From positions 140,975 to 204,974 of the forward strand of contig WIAH01000004.1 of NCBI GenBank assembly GCA_014055525.1: a stretch of DNA of 64,000 bases. The letters run 5' to 3'. Under the pieces are notes generated by a model. That model was given only the letters and a program-made list of their open reading frames with translations, made no database searches and had not been told where the DNA came from. Of the stretch, positions 19,201-27,475 are shown one piece after another. Every line of letters begins with the position of its first letter. Positions within the stretch are counted from its first letter, which is position 1. The DNA comes from Nitrospira sp. CR1.3. Lineage in GTDB: Bacteria; Nitrospirota; Nitrospiria; Nitrospirales; Nitrospiraceae. Position numbers and translations under genes: made by a program.

Positions 19201-22200
19201 TCTGCCGTAACATCCGATCCACCGTAGCCCCATCGAATAGCGCCTTGTCGTACAACATGACAAGATCCAAACCTGCCGCGTCGTTGACGACGAGTAGCGT
19301 GAGATCAAACTCGGCTGCGACCTCATCGATGGGAAGATGCGCTGCGGAAACGCCCCGAAGCTTCAGCTCAATGAGCGGATCGTCCTCCCACACGATCATG
19401 ACGTTGAACGGAACAGCGGAAGCGCCTTCAGGCCGCGAGTCCAGAGCGTCGATCACCCGTTCAAACGGCACGTCCTGATGGTCATATGCTCCGGCGACCA
19501 CTTGGCGAGCTTGATTCAACAGATCGGTCGTGGTGGTGGACTCTCCCAATTTCAGGCGGAGCGCCACCGTGTTGACAAAGTATCCGAACGTCGTTTCCCA
19601 TTGCGGAAGACGTCGGTTGGCGATCACGGAACCGACGACGACGTCGTCCGTTCTCGCGCAGCGTTGCAGCCACGCAGTAAACGCAGCGTACAGGACCATG
19701 AACCTGGTGAGTCCCTGCTCACGGCAGATACGCTCGAGTGATTGCTCCGTTTCTGCCGGTAACCTGCAGCTTCTGGACCCTCCGATTAATCGACGCAATC
19801 GAGGGCGCGGGCGATCGGTTGGCAGCTGAACAGGGGACGGCAGATGGCTGAGCTGGCGCTTCCAATAAACCAATTGCGCGTCACTTTTTGATGAGTTCCA
19901 ACTCTCCTGCCACCTGGCATAGGCGTCATACTGTCCGTCCGGACATTCCGGTAGACAGTCGGTGTGGCCGTTGAGGTTGTAGATGGCGGTGAGCTCTCTG
20001 GTGAGCAACCGGAGCGACCATCCGTCGGCAATGAGGCGATGCGCGGTGAGCACGAGGACATGATCGTCGGCGCCCCTTTCCAACACCACCACCCGCAGAA
20101 GCGGAGGTCTTGCCAGATCGAATGGCAACAGCGCTTCTTCTCTCACCCATCTGCGAATTTCTTCAGCTTCGTTGAGTGACGCAGCATGCTCCAACGCGCA
20201 TTGCCTGATCGGCACGTCGGCGTCGGAGGTCTCGTATCGATCGACCCGGTCTCCGTCGGATTGAAACCAGGCGCGCAGCATCTCGTGCCGACGAGTGATC
20301 GCTTTTAAGCTCACCTTAAGCAGCTCTTTATCAAACGGACCTTTCAGACTCACGGCGAGCGAAATATGATTGACCGCACCTCCCGACTGAACTTGCTCGA
20401 GAAACCATAACCGTCTCTGGCTCGGCGAAAGGATATGAGGACCGGCTGGATCATGGAGGTGCGCATCGCTTTCACCACTGGAGACGAGACTGGCGACGGG
20501 TATGTCGGGCTTTGAGGAAATCGTTTCATGGATCCTGGCTGCAAGGTCACGGACCGTCAATTGGCTGAACAATTGAGCGAAGGTGACTTCGACTCCGAAT
20601 TCCTCCTCGATCCGGTTCTTGATCATGGTCATCTTGAGAGAGTCGAGCCCGAAATTGACGATCAGCGTCTCAGGGTTAATCGTTGCCTGAGACGTGCCTG
20701 TGTATTCCGCAAACAATCGGATGACGATCGGTTCGACGTCGTTGCCGAAATTCTCCAACAAAATCGACGACCCATCGTTCGGAGAGGATGTGTCTGAACC
20801 GGCTAGTCTGGTTGCGACAATGGGGAGGGCCTGTGCCATGTAGGCCTTTCGACATGTCTGGCGTTGGACCTTCCCGCTCGAAGTTCTCGGAATGGATCCC
20901 GAGCGGACAAGAACGACGGCCCACACCGGCACGTCGAACTGCTCGGCCAGCACGACTCTGATTGCCGCCGCCGCGGCATCAATATCCAAATCCTGGACGC
21001 GGTCGATCTCCTGGACAATGACCAGTTGCTCACCCTGCGGTCCCTCGATGGAAAATGCAGCGCAGCCGCCCGACCGCAACGAGGGATGGCATCCATCAAC
21101 AGCCAGCTCCAGGTCGTTGGGATACAAATTTCTGCCGTTCAGGATAACGAGATCTTTCAGTCGTCCGGTGATAAACGTATGCCCTTGGTGCAGGAATCCG
21201 AGATCTCCCGTTCGAAGGTAGCGTCCGTCCTGATTGTCCTCAGCCTGTGCATTGAACGCCTCTTTTGTCATGTCCGGGCGATTCCAATAGCCTTCAGCCA
21301 CGCTGGGACCGGAAACCCAAATTTCGCCCACCTCATCGGATCGGCACTCGCGCAACGTTGCCGGATCGACGATCTTGACCTTCATCTCAGGGAGCGGGCG
21401 GCCGCAACCGACAAGTGTGCGAACTCCCTGATCGAGTTCGTTCACCGCTTCCACGCGATTGATTTCAAGCTTTTCAGCCGAGACAGCCAGAAACAGCGGT
21501 TCTTCATCATGCGGGGCGCTTGTGACCACCAGCGTCGATTCCGCCAAGCCGTAGGCCGGCATAAAGGCTTTTCGTCTGAATCCGTGGGGCCTAAAAGCTT
21601 CGCAAAATCGATCGATTGTACGAAAATGGATCGGTTCCGCCCCGCAACTGGCTACCGACCACCGTTCCAAACCGGCGGTCCACCCCTCTTTCTTCCGGAG
21701 TGCCAGCACGCAGGAGTCATAGGCAAAGTTGGGAGCGCCGCTATGCGTGATGCTCCACCGATCAATCGCTTCCAGCCATCGCAGCGGCCGCCGTAAAAAC
21801 GAGACGGGAGACATCAGGTAAGCCGGGATACCGGCGTAAAATGGCCCGATAATCCCGTGCACGAGACCGTAATCGTGAAAGTACGGCAGCCAGCAGAGCG
21901 AACGGCTGTCGGGGCCGATTCCAGCCGTTTCCATCAGACCGCGGCATTGCGCCAACACGTTCCGATGAGAGAGCATCACACCACGAGGAGTTGCGGTCGA
22001 CCCGGAAGTGTACTGCAGGTAGGCGAGCGGCGACGTCGGCTGCTTGATCGAGGATTCGGTTCCCTCCTGCTGTCGCAACCGATCGAGCGTCACGCAGGCG
22101 ATCGGCTCGATGTTGGAGCCGCGCAACAGGTCCTGTACAACGCCGTCGTTCGGCTCGACAGTCACGACAAGGGAGGCCGATGCATCTTCAAGGATCGAAC

Positions 22201-22531
22201 GCAACCTCGGAAGGCTGTTCTTCATTCGAAGGGGGTCCGGCATGGGAGCCGGAACCGGAACGAGTCCCGCCAAGACGGAGGACCAGAAGGCCTGGACGAT
22301 ATCGAGCCCGGGTGGGAATAGCAGAAGCACTCTGGAGCCGGGGGCGGCAAGCCGCCGTAGCCCCTTTACAAGACGACCGACCTCGCAGCTCAGATCTTCG
22401 TAGGTAAGTTCTGTGCTGAGCCCCAGGTCGTCCCGAACAAAAGCATATGCAAGTGCCCGCGGTTCCAGGGAACAGCGCCAGTCGAACAACTTATCCAAAC
22501 TCTGAACGGAGTCAGGAACCAGCTTTATCAT
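13268..22531 (-). CDS. Nonribosomal peptide synthetase with N-terminal fatty acyl-AMP ligase, two modules and a thioesterase
   Basis: 3087 residues, one uninterrupted frame. Order of domains (approximate residues): fatty acyl-AMP ligase 1-585 (QYTSGSTATPRG near 174); carrier 600-675 (GLDSLKM); condensation C1 697-1130 with H831-R832 in HRLIADG; adenylation A1 1160-1655 (YTSGSTGRPKG, NEYGPTEATVW); carrier 1665-1735 (GGHSLLAT); condensation C2 1755-2190 with HHIVGDQWS at 1892; adenylation A2 2215-2700 (NMYGPTETTIW); carrier 2725-2790 (GGHSLKAA); thioesterase 2810-3087 with G-I-C2886-T-G. No epimerase or methyltransferase seen. A2 reads as a glycine pocket, A1 as tyrosine-like. Predicted product: an N-acyl dipeptide released by the thioesterase, possibly cyclised. 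First gene of the operon. Confidence 0.95.
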   Translation of the reverse strand: MIKLVPDSVQSLDKLFDWRCSLEPRALAYAFVRDDLGLSTELTYEDLSCEVGRLVKGLRRLAAPGSRVLLLFPPGLDIVQAFWSSVLAGLVPVPAPMPDPLRMKNSLPRLRSILEDASASLVVTVEPNDGVVQDLLRGSNIEPIACVTLDRLRQQEGTESSIKQPTSPLAYLQYTSGSTATPRGVMLSHRNVLAQCRGLMETAGIGPDSRSLCWLPYFHDYGLVHGIIGPFYAGIPAYLMSPVSFLRRPLRWLEAIDRWSITHSGAPNFAYDSCVLALRKKEGWTAGLERWSVASCGAEPIHFRTIDRFCEAFRPHGFRRKAFMPAYGLAESTLVVTSAPHDEEPLFLAVSAEKLEINRVEAVNELDQGVRTLVGCGRPLPEMKVKIVDPATLRECRSDEVGEIWVSGPSVAEGYWNRPDMTKEAFNAQAEDNQDGRYLRTGDLGFLHQGHTFITGRLKDLVILNGRNLYPNDLELAVDGCHPSLRSGGCAAFSIEGPQGEQLVIVQEIDRVQDLDIDAAAAAIRVVLAEQFDVPVWAVVLVRSGSIPRTSSGKVQRQTCRKAYMAQALPIVATRLAGSDTSSPNDGSSILLENFGNDVEPIVIRLFAEYTGTSQATINPETLIVNFGLDSLKMTMIKNRIEEEFGVEVTFAQLFSQLTVRDLAARIHETISSKPDIPVASLVSSGESDAHLHDPAGPHILSPSQRRLWFLEQVQSGGAVNHISLAVSLKGPFDKELLKVSLKAITRRHEMLRAWFQSDGDRVDRYETSDADVPIRQCALEHAASLNEAEEIRRWVREEALLPFDLARPPLLRVVVLERGADDHVLVLTAHRLIADGWSLRLLTRELTAIYNLNGHTDCLPECPDGQYDAYARWQESWNSSKSDAQLVYWKRQLSHLPSPVQLPTDRPRPRLRRLIGGSRSCRLPAETEQSLERICREQGLTRFMVLYAAFTAWLQRCARTDDVVVGSVIANRRLPQWETTFGYFVNTVALRLKLGESTTTTDLLNQARQVVAGAYDHQDVPFERVIDALDSRPEGASAVPFNVMIVWEDDPLIELKLRGVSAAHLPIDEVAAEFDLTLLVVNDAAGLDLVMLYDKALFDGATVDRMLRQIETLLAGMLRLPMARLAEVPLLGEEERRLVLVDWNRTSTEVCFSAAVPEVIEDRTQAALDDMAVACGETRWSYGVLQRHAAVLAQRILQRTNGENVRVGLCVERSVRSLAGLLGILKAGAAYVPLDPNAPEQRQRLILEDAGVSLLVTQRHLRSQLPFENDRIIELEDIAGAEEESSPAAVDFPSIDLDRLAYVIYTSGSTGRPKGVEVTHRALLSSLAARMQYYKEPVKSCLLTFPFAFDGSITGIFWALLHGGTVVIPSEDGFRDPRQLAGEIARHLVSHVVLVPSLYDVFLRDIPPEWLSSLRVVVAAGESLPVDVVHRHYERLPHASLYNEYGPTEATVWTTVYRTNGTEQGARVPIGKPIANAYTYLLDSEMHPVPIGVVGEIYVGGAGLARGYRNQPALTEKQFVADPFQQGARLYRTGDLGLFRQDGNIEFVGREDDQVKIRGFRVELGEVEANLRNLPGIRDAAVVLQEDSGKGPILVAFVTSDQTPISTSPHLQELLGRRVPSYMVPARVVVVDALPVLPNGKIDRNALRSRTFAPEPNGASPGRPRDQIEQSLIELWSEILGRRTPDVDQSFFALGGHSLLATQVVSRIRELFRVELPLRALFDSPTISGVAEQIRLEQRRSTARPPLPPIVPVPRTMPLPLSFSQQRMWFVQQLAPEATAYNLLFVSRQRGALKIPILREVIDLLSRRHESFRTTFAMTGTGLVQRIAMWQSPHLVEIDLRRLPRENREQEARRLAQEEGARPFDLERGPLARISVVTLDQDDHLLLLNLHHIVGDQWSFGILGRDFAAYYNALSQDLPVPESSLPVQYADYAVWQRRCLTDETLKGLEDYWLRTLAELQVLYLPTDFPRPTTQTFRGAYCSVDFPQSLIDKLKDFSTQRHVTSFMTMLACFHLLLSRYSGQTDVAVGSPIANRTQTTMEQLIGTFVNTLVLRLDVSGNPTFSELVERVKEVALGAFANQDYPFDRLVDTLQVVRDPSMAPLIQVLFNMVNAPIGDIQLYGLKWEPFEVDPGTAQFDLSLTVELDVAKKAYLTFNTDLFRRETAERFLRHYVTLLQNALADPAARLSQIAMLSKTERTRLLEDFNRTAAEYPRTQCFPELFEAQVQKSPDAIALSAEGETITYRALNARANRTARFLRRMGVGRQTVVGLCLERSIELVAALLGILKAGGTYVPLDPNYPWDRVRFMVEDSGASLVVTMAGLEDRFAGLSCRIIKVDQQEDSLLHETDHDLPAAATAQDLAYILYTSGSTGQPKGVEVRHRSLVNFLWSMRREPGCFAHDVMLSVTTLSFDIAGLELYLPLLAGARVEIASRAVAMDGKRLVHCLERVQPTLMQATPATWRLLLEAGWSGSPSLTALCGGEGLAADLAVRLQGRVKALWNMYGPTETTIWSTIDLVDPDHSEISIGRPIANTEVYVLDAEMQPVPIGVSGELFIGGEGLARGYCRRADLTRDRFVRHPFSADPEARLYRTGDIARYREDGRLVHMGRLDNQVKIRGFRIELGEVESALSRHPKIRQVVVTAREDQYGLKQLAAYLVPEEGAPPGAEELRSYVRALLPDYMVPSFFVVLEKLPLTANKKVDVRALPAPPTHGHTAGTKYVAPRSGMELQLAALWQQVLEVQDVGIHDNFFDLGGHSLKAAQLFFQLEVVFGKQLPLATLFQAPTIAELAAVLTRANWTPPWQSLVAIQPAGSATPLFMVPGVGGNILVFAKLAKLLGTEQPVYGLQARGLDGKETPFTSVPEMAAHYVEEIKRIHPDGPYLIAGICTGGLIAYEMAQQLIGKPGSVTLFMMDTWHPDSYARYKNRLFGRIYMTAIILGKIGADLGAIVRLPMREWWPSVARKSKVLFSLLFQSITEHIQDQDFQVQRLTQATFLAVARYRVRRFAGQIVNIVASRRRVDDLIPDTRHRWPQLASTESRTIHIPAEDSGRLFVSPHVEELTVHLQQCLHRNDGIRAATRPKMSGSHQA

Positions 22532-22607
22532 GTCGTTATAGATCCCGAGCCGTTCAAGAGGCTGGCAATGCCATGCGCATTATGCCCGCCGGAAAACAGA
22601 GGCGGTA

Positions 22608-22623
22608 CCCCCTCTCAAGGGGG
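22608..22623. promoter_or_regulatory. Hairpin/palindrome between NRPS start and upstream region
   Basis: CCCCCT-CTCA-AGGGGG, 6-bp perfect arms with a 4-nt loop, about 77 bp before the NRPS start codon. It could be an operator or a structure in the NRPS mRNA leader. Confidence 0.35.
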
Positions 22624-22674
22624 ATATGTCTGCCGGCAGTGAAGGCTGCTCTGATAACAAGATTTTCAAGCAAC

Positions 22675-22702
22675 GTACAAGTCATAAAGATAGTACAGGT
22701 CA
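22675..22702 (-). promoter_or_regulatory. Direct repeat TGAC(C/T)TGTAC upstream of NRPS (candidate regulator site)
   Basis: On the minus strand, TGACCTGTAC (22702-22693) and TGACTTGTAC (22684-22675) are in tandem with an 18-bp period in a locally AT-rich stretch, 144-171 bp before the NRPS start. Tandem half-sites on nearly the same helix face are typical of response-regulator or activator binding. No convincing -35/-10 pair was found. Confidence 0.35.
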
Positions 22703-22760
22703 CCCCTTTCCAGAAGAGAAATCCATATCCCTCCACCCACTATTCCATCATTGAAGCCAC

Positions 22761-22789
22761 TTGAAAGATCGGGAGGTCCAGAGTAAGCT
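22761..22789 (+). promoter_or_regulatory. Possible promoter of tRNA-Ser
   Basis: TTGAAA (22761-22766), 17-nt spacer, TAAGCT (22784-22789), about 68 bp before the tRNA. Weak -10 match. Confidence 0.3.
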
Positions 22790-22856
22790 CCCCGGGCAAG
22801 TTAAGGCTGCAAGAGAGTCCGGCCATTTCCTACTCAACAGCCACCCGCCCAGGACC

Positions 22857-23161
<305 letters not shown>

Positions 23162-23168
23162 CTCGGAG

Positions 23169-24701
23169 TCATTCAGGCTGAGCCGGGATAGAGGACTTTT
23201 CTTTCAATGCACCCCTTAACTCCACCATCGCCAACGTATCTCTCGCGCAATATTGCAGAAGAGCCTCCCTGATTGTGGACTGTTCGATCCAATCGGTCTC
23301 CACGAATACCATCCTGTAATAAGCGGCGGCAGCCTGCCCTCCCTCCTTGATTGTCAGGTCGCCGTACCCCATCGACGGCACCAGCGCAGGCAGGACAGAC
23401 TTGATGGAATAGGACCCCTGGAAAGCCGGGTGGTAGTAGTGCGCTTTAATGATCGGGTGCAAATCCCATAGACGCTTGAGAATGGCTTTGAACGCCGACC
23501 GAAACTTCGGAAAGGCTTCGACCAGCTGCTTCATCATGGCTTCCTCATAGCCTGAATACACACAAATACTGCCATGCTCGCCGACGGATTCGATCAAGGC
23601 TTCCGCCCATCGTTTTCTCGGTTCGGTTGAATCGCAGTGGAGAAATTCCTGGTGCGTCAGCTCGCCGGGCTCCAGCTCAATGTGATTGGACCATTGCACC
23701 GGAATCGACTGGTACGGCCTGGTGGAGGGATATCGTGGAACGGCCAACATGACCGTTTCAAAATCCACATGATGGACAGGATGCTTGATGGACCGAAGCG
23801 CCGACCCAAGTTTGGGAGAAACCCATTCGACATTGTCTTTCACGCGCCGTTGAACGGGGGATAGGATTGTGCAGTCCGGAATGTCGTCGATCGTCGTGAC
23901 CCCCTCCTCAACCAGTCGACTGACCGTCTGCTTGGGACCAGGCAGGAAGTAGATCCATCGCCTGGGCTTCTCCCTTGTACAATGGTCCCAAAAGGGACAT
24001 TCATAAGGACTGTGGCAGTGATGGCCCGGTTCAATCGCAGGAGGGTCCGTTTCACCTAATATGTCCTTCATTGCAGCGAGCTGTTCAGGAACATGGACTC
24101 GCCGATCTTTGACGATGTCCGACAGATCTTCGATGACAAACAGCGACTGTAGATCGACCTCTCCCCCTTGATAGCAGTACCCTGTATCGATATGCATGAG
24201 AGATGTCCCGGTGAGAGTCAGGCCCGCTCCCAAGAGAACGTGGCTCTGAATCGCCAGATCATCCACATGGATATTCTTGACTCTCGTCGAGGATTTCACC
24301 TCGATCAGCCGCCAGCCTGAGGATCGCCCTCCGGCAGTCGAACTGCGTTCGAGTATGTCGACGCGGACCAGCACGCCGTCGTTCTCAAGAGCTGCCTCGA
24401 AGATCGCGGGTACATTTGGATCATCCAATAATGCAGCTGTCTGCGCGAGGGCCGCTTCCCGACGTCGGTAGTCGGCGGTGACAAGAACGCCGCCGGGAAA
24501 GCGTCGCTGCGCCATGACCCCGATTTCACTCCCCATATCGAGCATCGCCCGCGTCGAGGGGTCCGGCGGAGTCGCCAACTGCGGCCTGTGTATTTCCAGG
24601 TAGACCCGTTTCTGACATTGCAGGCCGGCGAGAAATTTTGATTTCGACAGGCGCGGGGAGGCGGCGGTGGGAGCCGGTGAGGAGCCGTGAGATTCCGTCA
24701 T
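23169..24701 (-). CDS. DUF2779 family protein (RecB/Cas4-like nuclease plus RNase H-like domain)
   Basis: 510 residues. The N-terminus (LSKSKFLAGLQCQKRVYLE) and the later C-H-S-P-Y-E-C-P-F-W-D-H-C cluster (near residue 235) together supply four Cys, as in Fe-S RecB/Cas4/AddB nucleases; WRLIEVKSSTRVK near 150 fits the PD-(D/E)xK motif. The C-terminal half (HHVDFETVMLAVPRYP near 310, YCARDTLAMVEL near 485) looks like a DEDD/RNase H-type exonuclease and matches the DUF2779 family. Substrate and role are not established. It ends 8 bp after the tRNA-tail repeat and is divergent from the MATE gene. Confidence 0.8.
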   Translation of the reverse strand: MTESHGSSPAPTAASPRLSKSKFLAGLQCQKRVYLEIHRPQLATPPDPSTRAMLDMGSEIGVMAQRRFPGGVLVTADYRRREAALAQTAALLDDPNVPAIFEAALENDGVLVRVDILERSSTAGGRSSGWRLIEVKSSTRVKNIHVDDLAIQSHVLLGAGLTLTGTSLMHIDTGYCYQGGEVDLQSLFVIEDLSDIVKDRRVHVPEQLAAMKDILGETDPPAIEPGHHCHSPYECPFWDHCTREKPRRWIYFLPGPKQTVSRLVEEGVTTIDDIPDCTILSPVQRRVKDNVEWVSPKLGSALRSIKHPVHHVDFETVMLAVPRYPSTRPYQSIPVQWSNHIELEPGELTHQEFLHCDSTEPRKRWAEALIESVGEHGSICVYSGYEEAMMKQLVEAFPKFRSAFKAILKRLWDLHPIIKAHYYHPAFQGSYSIKSVLPALVPSMGYGDLTIKEGGQAAAAYYRMVFVETDWIEQSTIREALLQYCARDTLAMVELRGALKEKSSIPAQPE

Positions 24702-24776
24702 ATGCGTACGATCGAGCCGGGCGGGAATGGATTTCCCTACAGGTTGAAGTTGAGAACTCTGTTAGGATACCGCCCC

Positions 24777-26102
24777 ATGGCCAACGGTGTCACCCAGATC
24801 CGACGCTCCGTCCTCACCTTGGCGCTTCCGGTAACGGTCAGCAGCCTTCTGCAGAGGACGGAAGGCATCGTCGCTGTCTTCCTCGTGGGAGGACTCGGCG
24901 CGATTCCGATCGCCGCGGTCGGGCTCGGCCAGTTGCTGGCTTTTATCGCCACGACCCTGGTCTCCGGTCTATCGGTCGGCACCAACGTGATCGTCGCCCA
25001 GTTATGGGGGGCGCGAAGGCGGCAGGACGCGGGGCAGGCAGCCAGGCACTTTCTCAGCCTTTCGCTCGTCGTCTCGTTGGCCCTGATGGGAGCCGGCCTT
25101 GTACTCAATCGGTTCGCCATGGAGCTCCTGGGGGCGGCGCCTGATGTGATCGAACTCGCGCTCCCCTATTCCACGGTGATTTTCCTGGTGATTCCCTTCA
25201 CCGTCTTGATTCAAGTCCTGTCGTCGATCCTCCAGGGCACTGGCGATACCAAAACGCCCATGTACGCCATGATCGGCGTGAATCTGTTGCACGTCGGCGT
25301 GGCCTATCCTCTGATTTATGGCCACTGGGGACTTCCCACCCTGGGCGTGAAGGGAGCGGCAATCGCGGTAGGATTGGCCGAAACGACCGGTACCTTCTAT
25401 CTTTTGCTCCGATGTCGTCCGTTGCTGCGCGCATCGACATATCTCCGCAAGGACTTTATCAGGACAATCTGGCAGATAGGGGCCCCTGTCTCGGGCGAGC
25501 GGATCGTCCAACAGGCTGGTATCCTGCTCTACACTAAAATCGTGCTGCTCTACGGTACGGTCTCCTACGCGGCTCACCAAGTCGGCCTGTCGATCGAGTC
25601 TCTGTCGTTCCTTCCGGGCCACGGATTCGCCATCGCCGCAGCCACGATGGTCGGCCAGAGCATCGGCGCGGGAAAGTATACGAGAGCCAAGCTTGAGAAC
25701 TGGGAGGCCAACCGCATGGCGGCACTCGTCATGTCCGCTATGGGCCTGATGTTTTTCTTTTTTCCCTACGTGTTGCTTCGCGCCTTTACCGGCGATGAAG
25801 CGGTTATCGAACTTGGCACCCTGTTCCTGAAAATCGTGGCGATCCTGCAGATTCCGCTGGCCATCACGATGGTACTAGCCGGGTCCTTGCGCGGCGCCGG
25901 GGATACGCACTTTATTATGGTGGCCACGTCGATCGGCATGTGGGCGATGCGCCTCCCGATCGCCATCATTGCCGGTGTGTGGCTTGAGCTCGGGGTCTTC
26001 TATGTCTGGCTGGCGATGATCGCGGACTGGACCCTGCGGATGGCGCTCATGCTATGGCGCTATCGGTCGGAACGCTGGAGAGCGATTCAAGTGATCCGAT
26101 GA
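24777..26102 (+). CDS. MATE family efflux transporter
   Basis: 441 residues from ATG 24777 (AGGA 10 nt upstream); the frame is open further upstream without a better start. Twelve hydrophobic segments can be followed, with the repeated MATE pattern (LALPVTVSSLLQRTEGIVAVFLVGGLG; QIGAPVSGERIVQQAGILLY). Likely a Na+ or H+ driven exporter of cationic or hydrophobic compounds; substrate unknown. The 3' end overlaps the convergent panE-like gene by 16 bp. Confidence 0.93.
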   Translation: MANGVTQIRRSVLTLALPVTVSSLLQRTEGIVAVFLVGGLGAIPIAAVGLGQLLAFIATTLVSGLSVGTNVIVAQLWGARRRQDAGQAARHFLSLSLVVSLALMGAGLVLNRFAMELLGAAPDVIELALPYSTVIFLVIPFTVLIQVLSSILQGTGDTKTPMYAMIGVNLLHVGVAYPLIYGHWGLPTLGVKGAAIAVGLAETTGTFYLLLRCRPLLRASTYLRKDFIRTIWQIGAPVSGERIVQQAGILLYTKIVLLYGTVSYAAHQVGLSIESLSFLPGHGFAIAAATMVGQSIGAGKYTRAKLENWEANRMAALVMSAMGLMFFFFPYVLLRAFTGDEAVIELGTLFLKIVAILQIPLAITMVLAGSLRGAGDTHFIMVATSIGMWAMRLPIAIIAGVWLELGVFYVWLAMIADWTLRMALMLWRYRSERWRAIQVIR

Positions 26103-27475
26103 GACGATGAGGATCCTGCTCCGGTGGCGCAGTCCGGCGGCCGTTCTGATGGTCTCGTATCTTTGCCGGGGCCGACTCGAATTTCGATACGGCCCACTCC
26201 CTTCACATTCGCGCAGAGGTCACCCAGCCCCGGAGTAATCAAACGAAACGGTCCTCCCTTTCCATCCGGCAACGGTTCGCCATCGAGTTCATAGAGTAGC
26301 AGTCCAAAGTCCCTGGCCTGCTGCAGGGATAGCGTGGCGGCATACATGCCGTCGAATGAATGAAACGTGACGTGGTCGGCCTGGATTCTCAACGCCGGCA
26401 CGTCGAGCAAACCCTTCACCCTGATGGCTCGCCCCTTCATGCTCGGCATAACCTTGCTGACATCTTCGATCTGATGGTCCTCCGGAAGCTGTCGGATCGC
26501 CGTTCGATCCAGCACCACCGGTTGCACGACCGCTCCGTCGATTCGGACGACTCCCGGGCCGGCTTTCTCCTTTTCGGTGACCGCCTTGATCATGGCTGTC
26601 ATCGCTTCATTGACCGGCGTGGGAATGCCCAAGACCCGGCCCTGATCGACAATATAGCCGTTCAGATTTCGAATTTCCGTCCGGCGGCCCGCCTTCCAGT
26701 CGTCATACATCGAGGTATGGATGTCCCTGATTTCCTGCGTCCACTTCACCACCCGATCCGCCATGTCCGCAGGCAACGGGACCTTGAGCGCCGCCGATAC
26801 GGCGGCGATTTCTCCGACGATTTGCCGGATGACCCCCATCATTTCCGGATGGTCCAACGCCTGCGCAACTTTATCGTCAATCAAGACGGTAATCGGGTTG
26901 AAGACGCAGTTCCAACACATCTTCTCCCATTTGCTGCGACGAATGTCCTTCGAGAGCTGACAGGGAATGCCAGCGGAGGCGAACAAATCACGAATCTGCA
27001 AGAGCCGTTGGCTTTCGTGCCCCATCAATTCTCCGATGGCGACTGCTCCCTTCTTGTAGTGGTCGATAACGCCCGGGGCGGCGATCTTCGAGTAGATGAA
27101 GGCGACGCCGCCGACCACACAATCCCGCTTCAGGCGCGCAATGATGCGATCCTCCGTGTCGATACCGTTTTGCAGGGTCAAGATGACGCTCTGTTCGGTG
27201 AGGACCGGTTCGAGTTGGGTCAACACTCCTTCCAGGTCATAGGCCTTCACTCCGAGGATGACGAGGTCGGGTCGAGGGAGGTCTCGAGGATCGGATGAAC
27301 TCTGCGGCCGGACGGTGAAGGTTCCGTTTGCGCTCCGGATCGTCAGTCCATGCTGTTTCACGGCTGCAAGGGTTCTTTGCCGCAAGAGAAACGAGACATT
27401 CGGGTTCGATTTGGATAAGTGGGCGCCGAAGAATCCTCCGACTGAGCCGGCGCCGACAACCATGATCTGTTTCAT
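26087..27475 (-). CDS. 2-dehydropantoate 2-reductase fused to a molybdopterin-oxidoreductase-like C-terminal domain
   Basis: 462 residues from ATG 27475. Residues 1-305 are a ketopantoate reductase: dinucleotide loop VVGAGSVGGFFGAHL, LTLQNGIDTED, and the substrate-site segment SKWEKMCWNCVFNPITVL with Lys. That enzyme reduces ketopantoate with NADPH in pantothenate synthesis. Residues about 345-445 resemble the Moco-binding fold of sulfite-oxidase-like proteins (LSLQQARDFGLLLYELDGEP, GGPFRLITPG, CANVKGVGRIEI), but without an obvious catalytic Cys loop. The usual enzyme is about 300 residues, so this is a fusion. It could act on another 2-oxo acid. Confidence 0.8.
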   Translation of the reverse strand: MKQIMVVGAGSVGGFFGAHLSKSNPNVSFLLRQRTLAAVKQHGLTIRSANGTFTVRPQSSSDPRDLPRPDLVILGVKAYDLEGVLTQLEPVLTEQSVILTLQNGIDTEDRIIARLKRDCVVGGVAFIYSKIAAPGVIDHYKKGAVAIGELMGHESQRLLQIRDLFASAGIPCQLSKDIRRSKWEKMCWNCVFNPITVLIDDKVAQALDHPEMMGVIRQIVGEIAAVSAALKVPLPADMADRVVKWTQEIRDIHTSMYDDWKAGRRTEIRNLNGYIVDQGRVLGIPTPVNEAMTAMIKAVTEKEKAGPGVVRIDGAVVQPVVLDRTAIRQLPEDHQIEDVSKVMPSMKGRAIRVKGLLDVPALRIQADHVTFHSFDGMYAATLSLQQARDFGLLLYELDGEPLPDGKGGPFRLITPGLGDLCANVKGVGRIEIRVGPGKDTRPSERPPDCATGAGSSSSHRIT

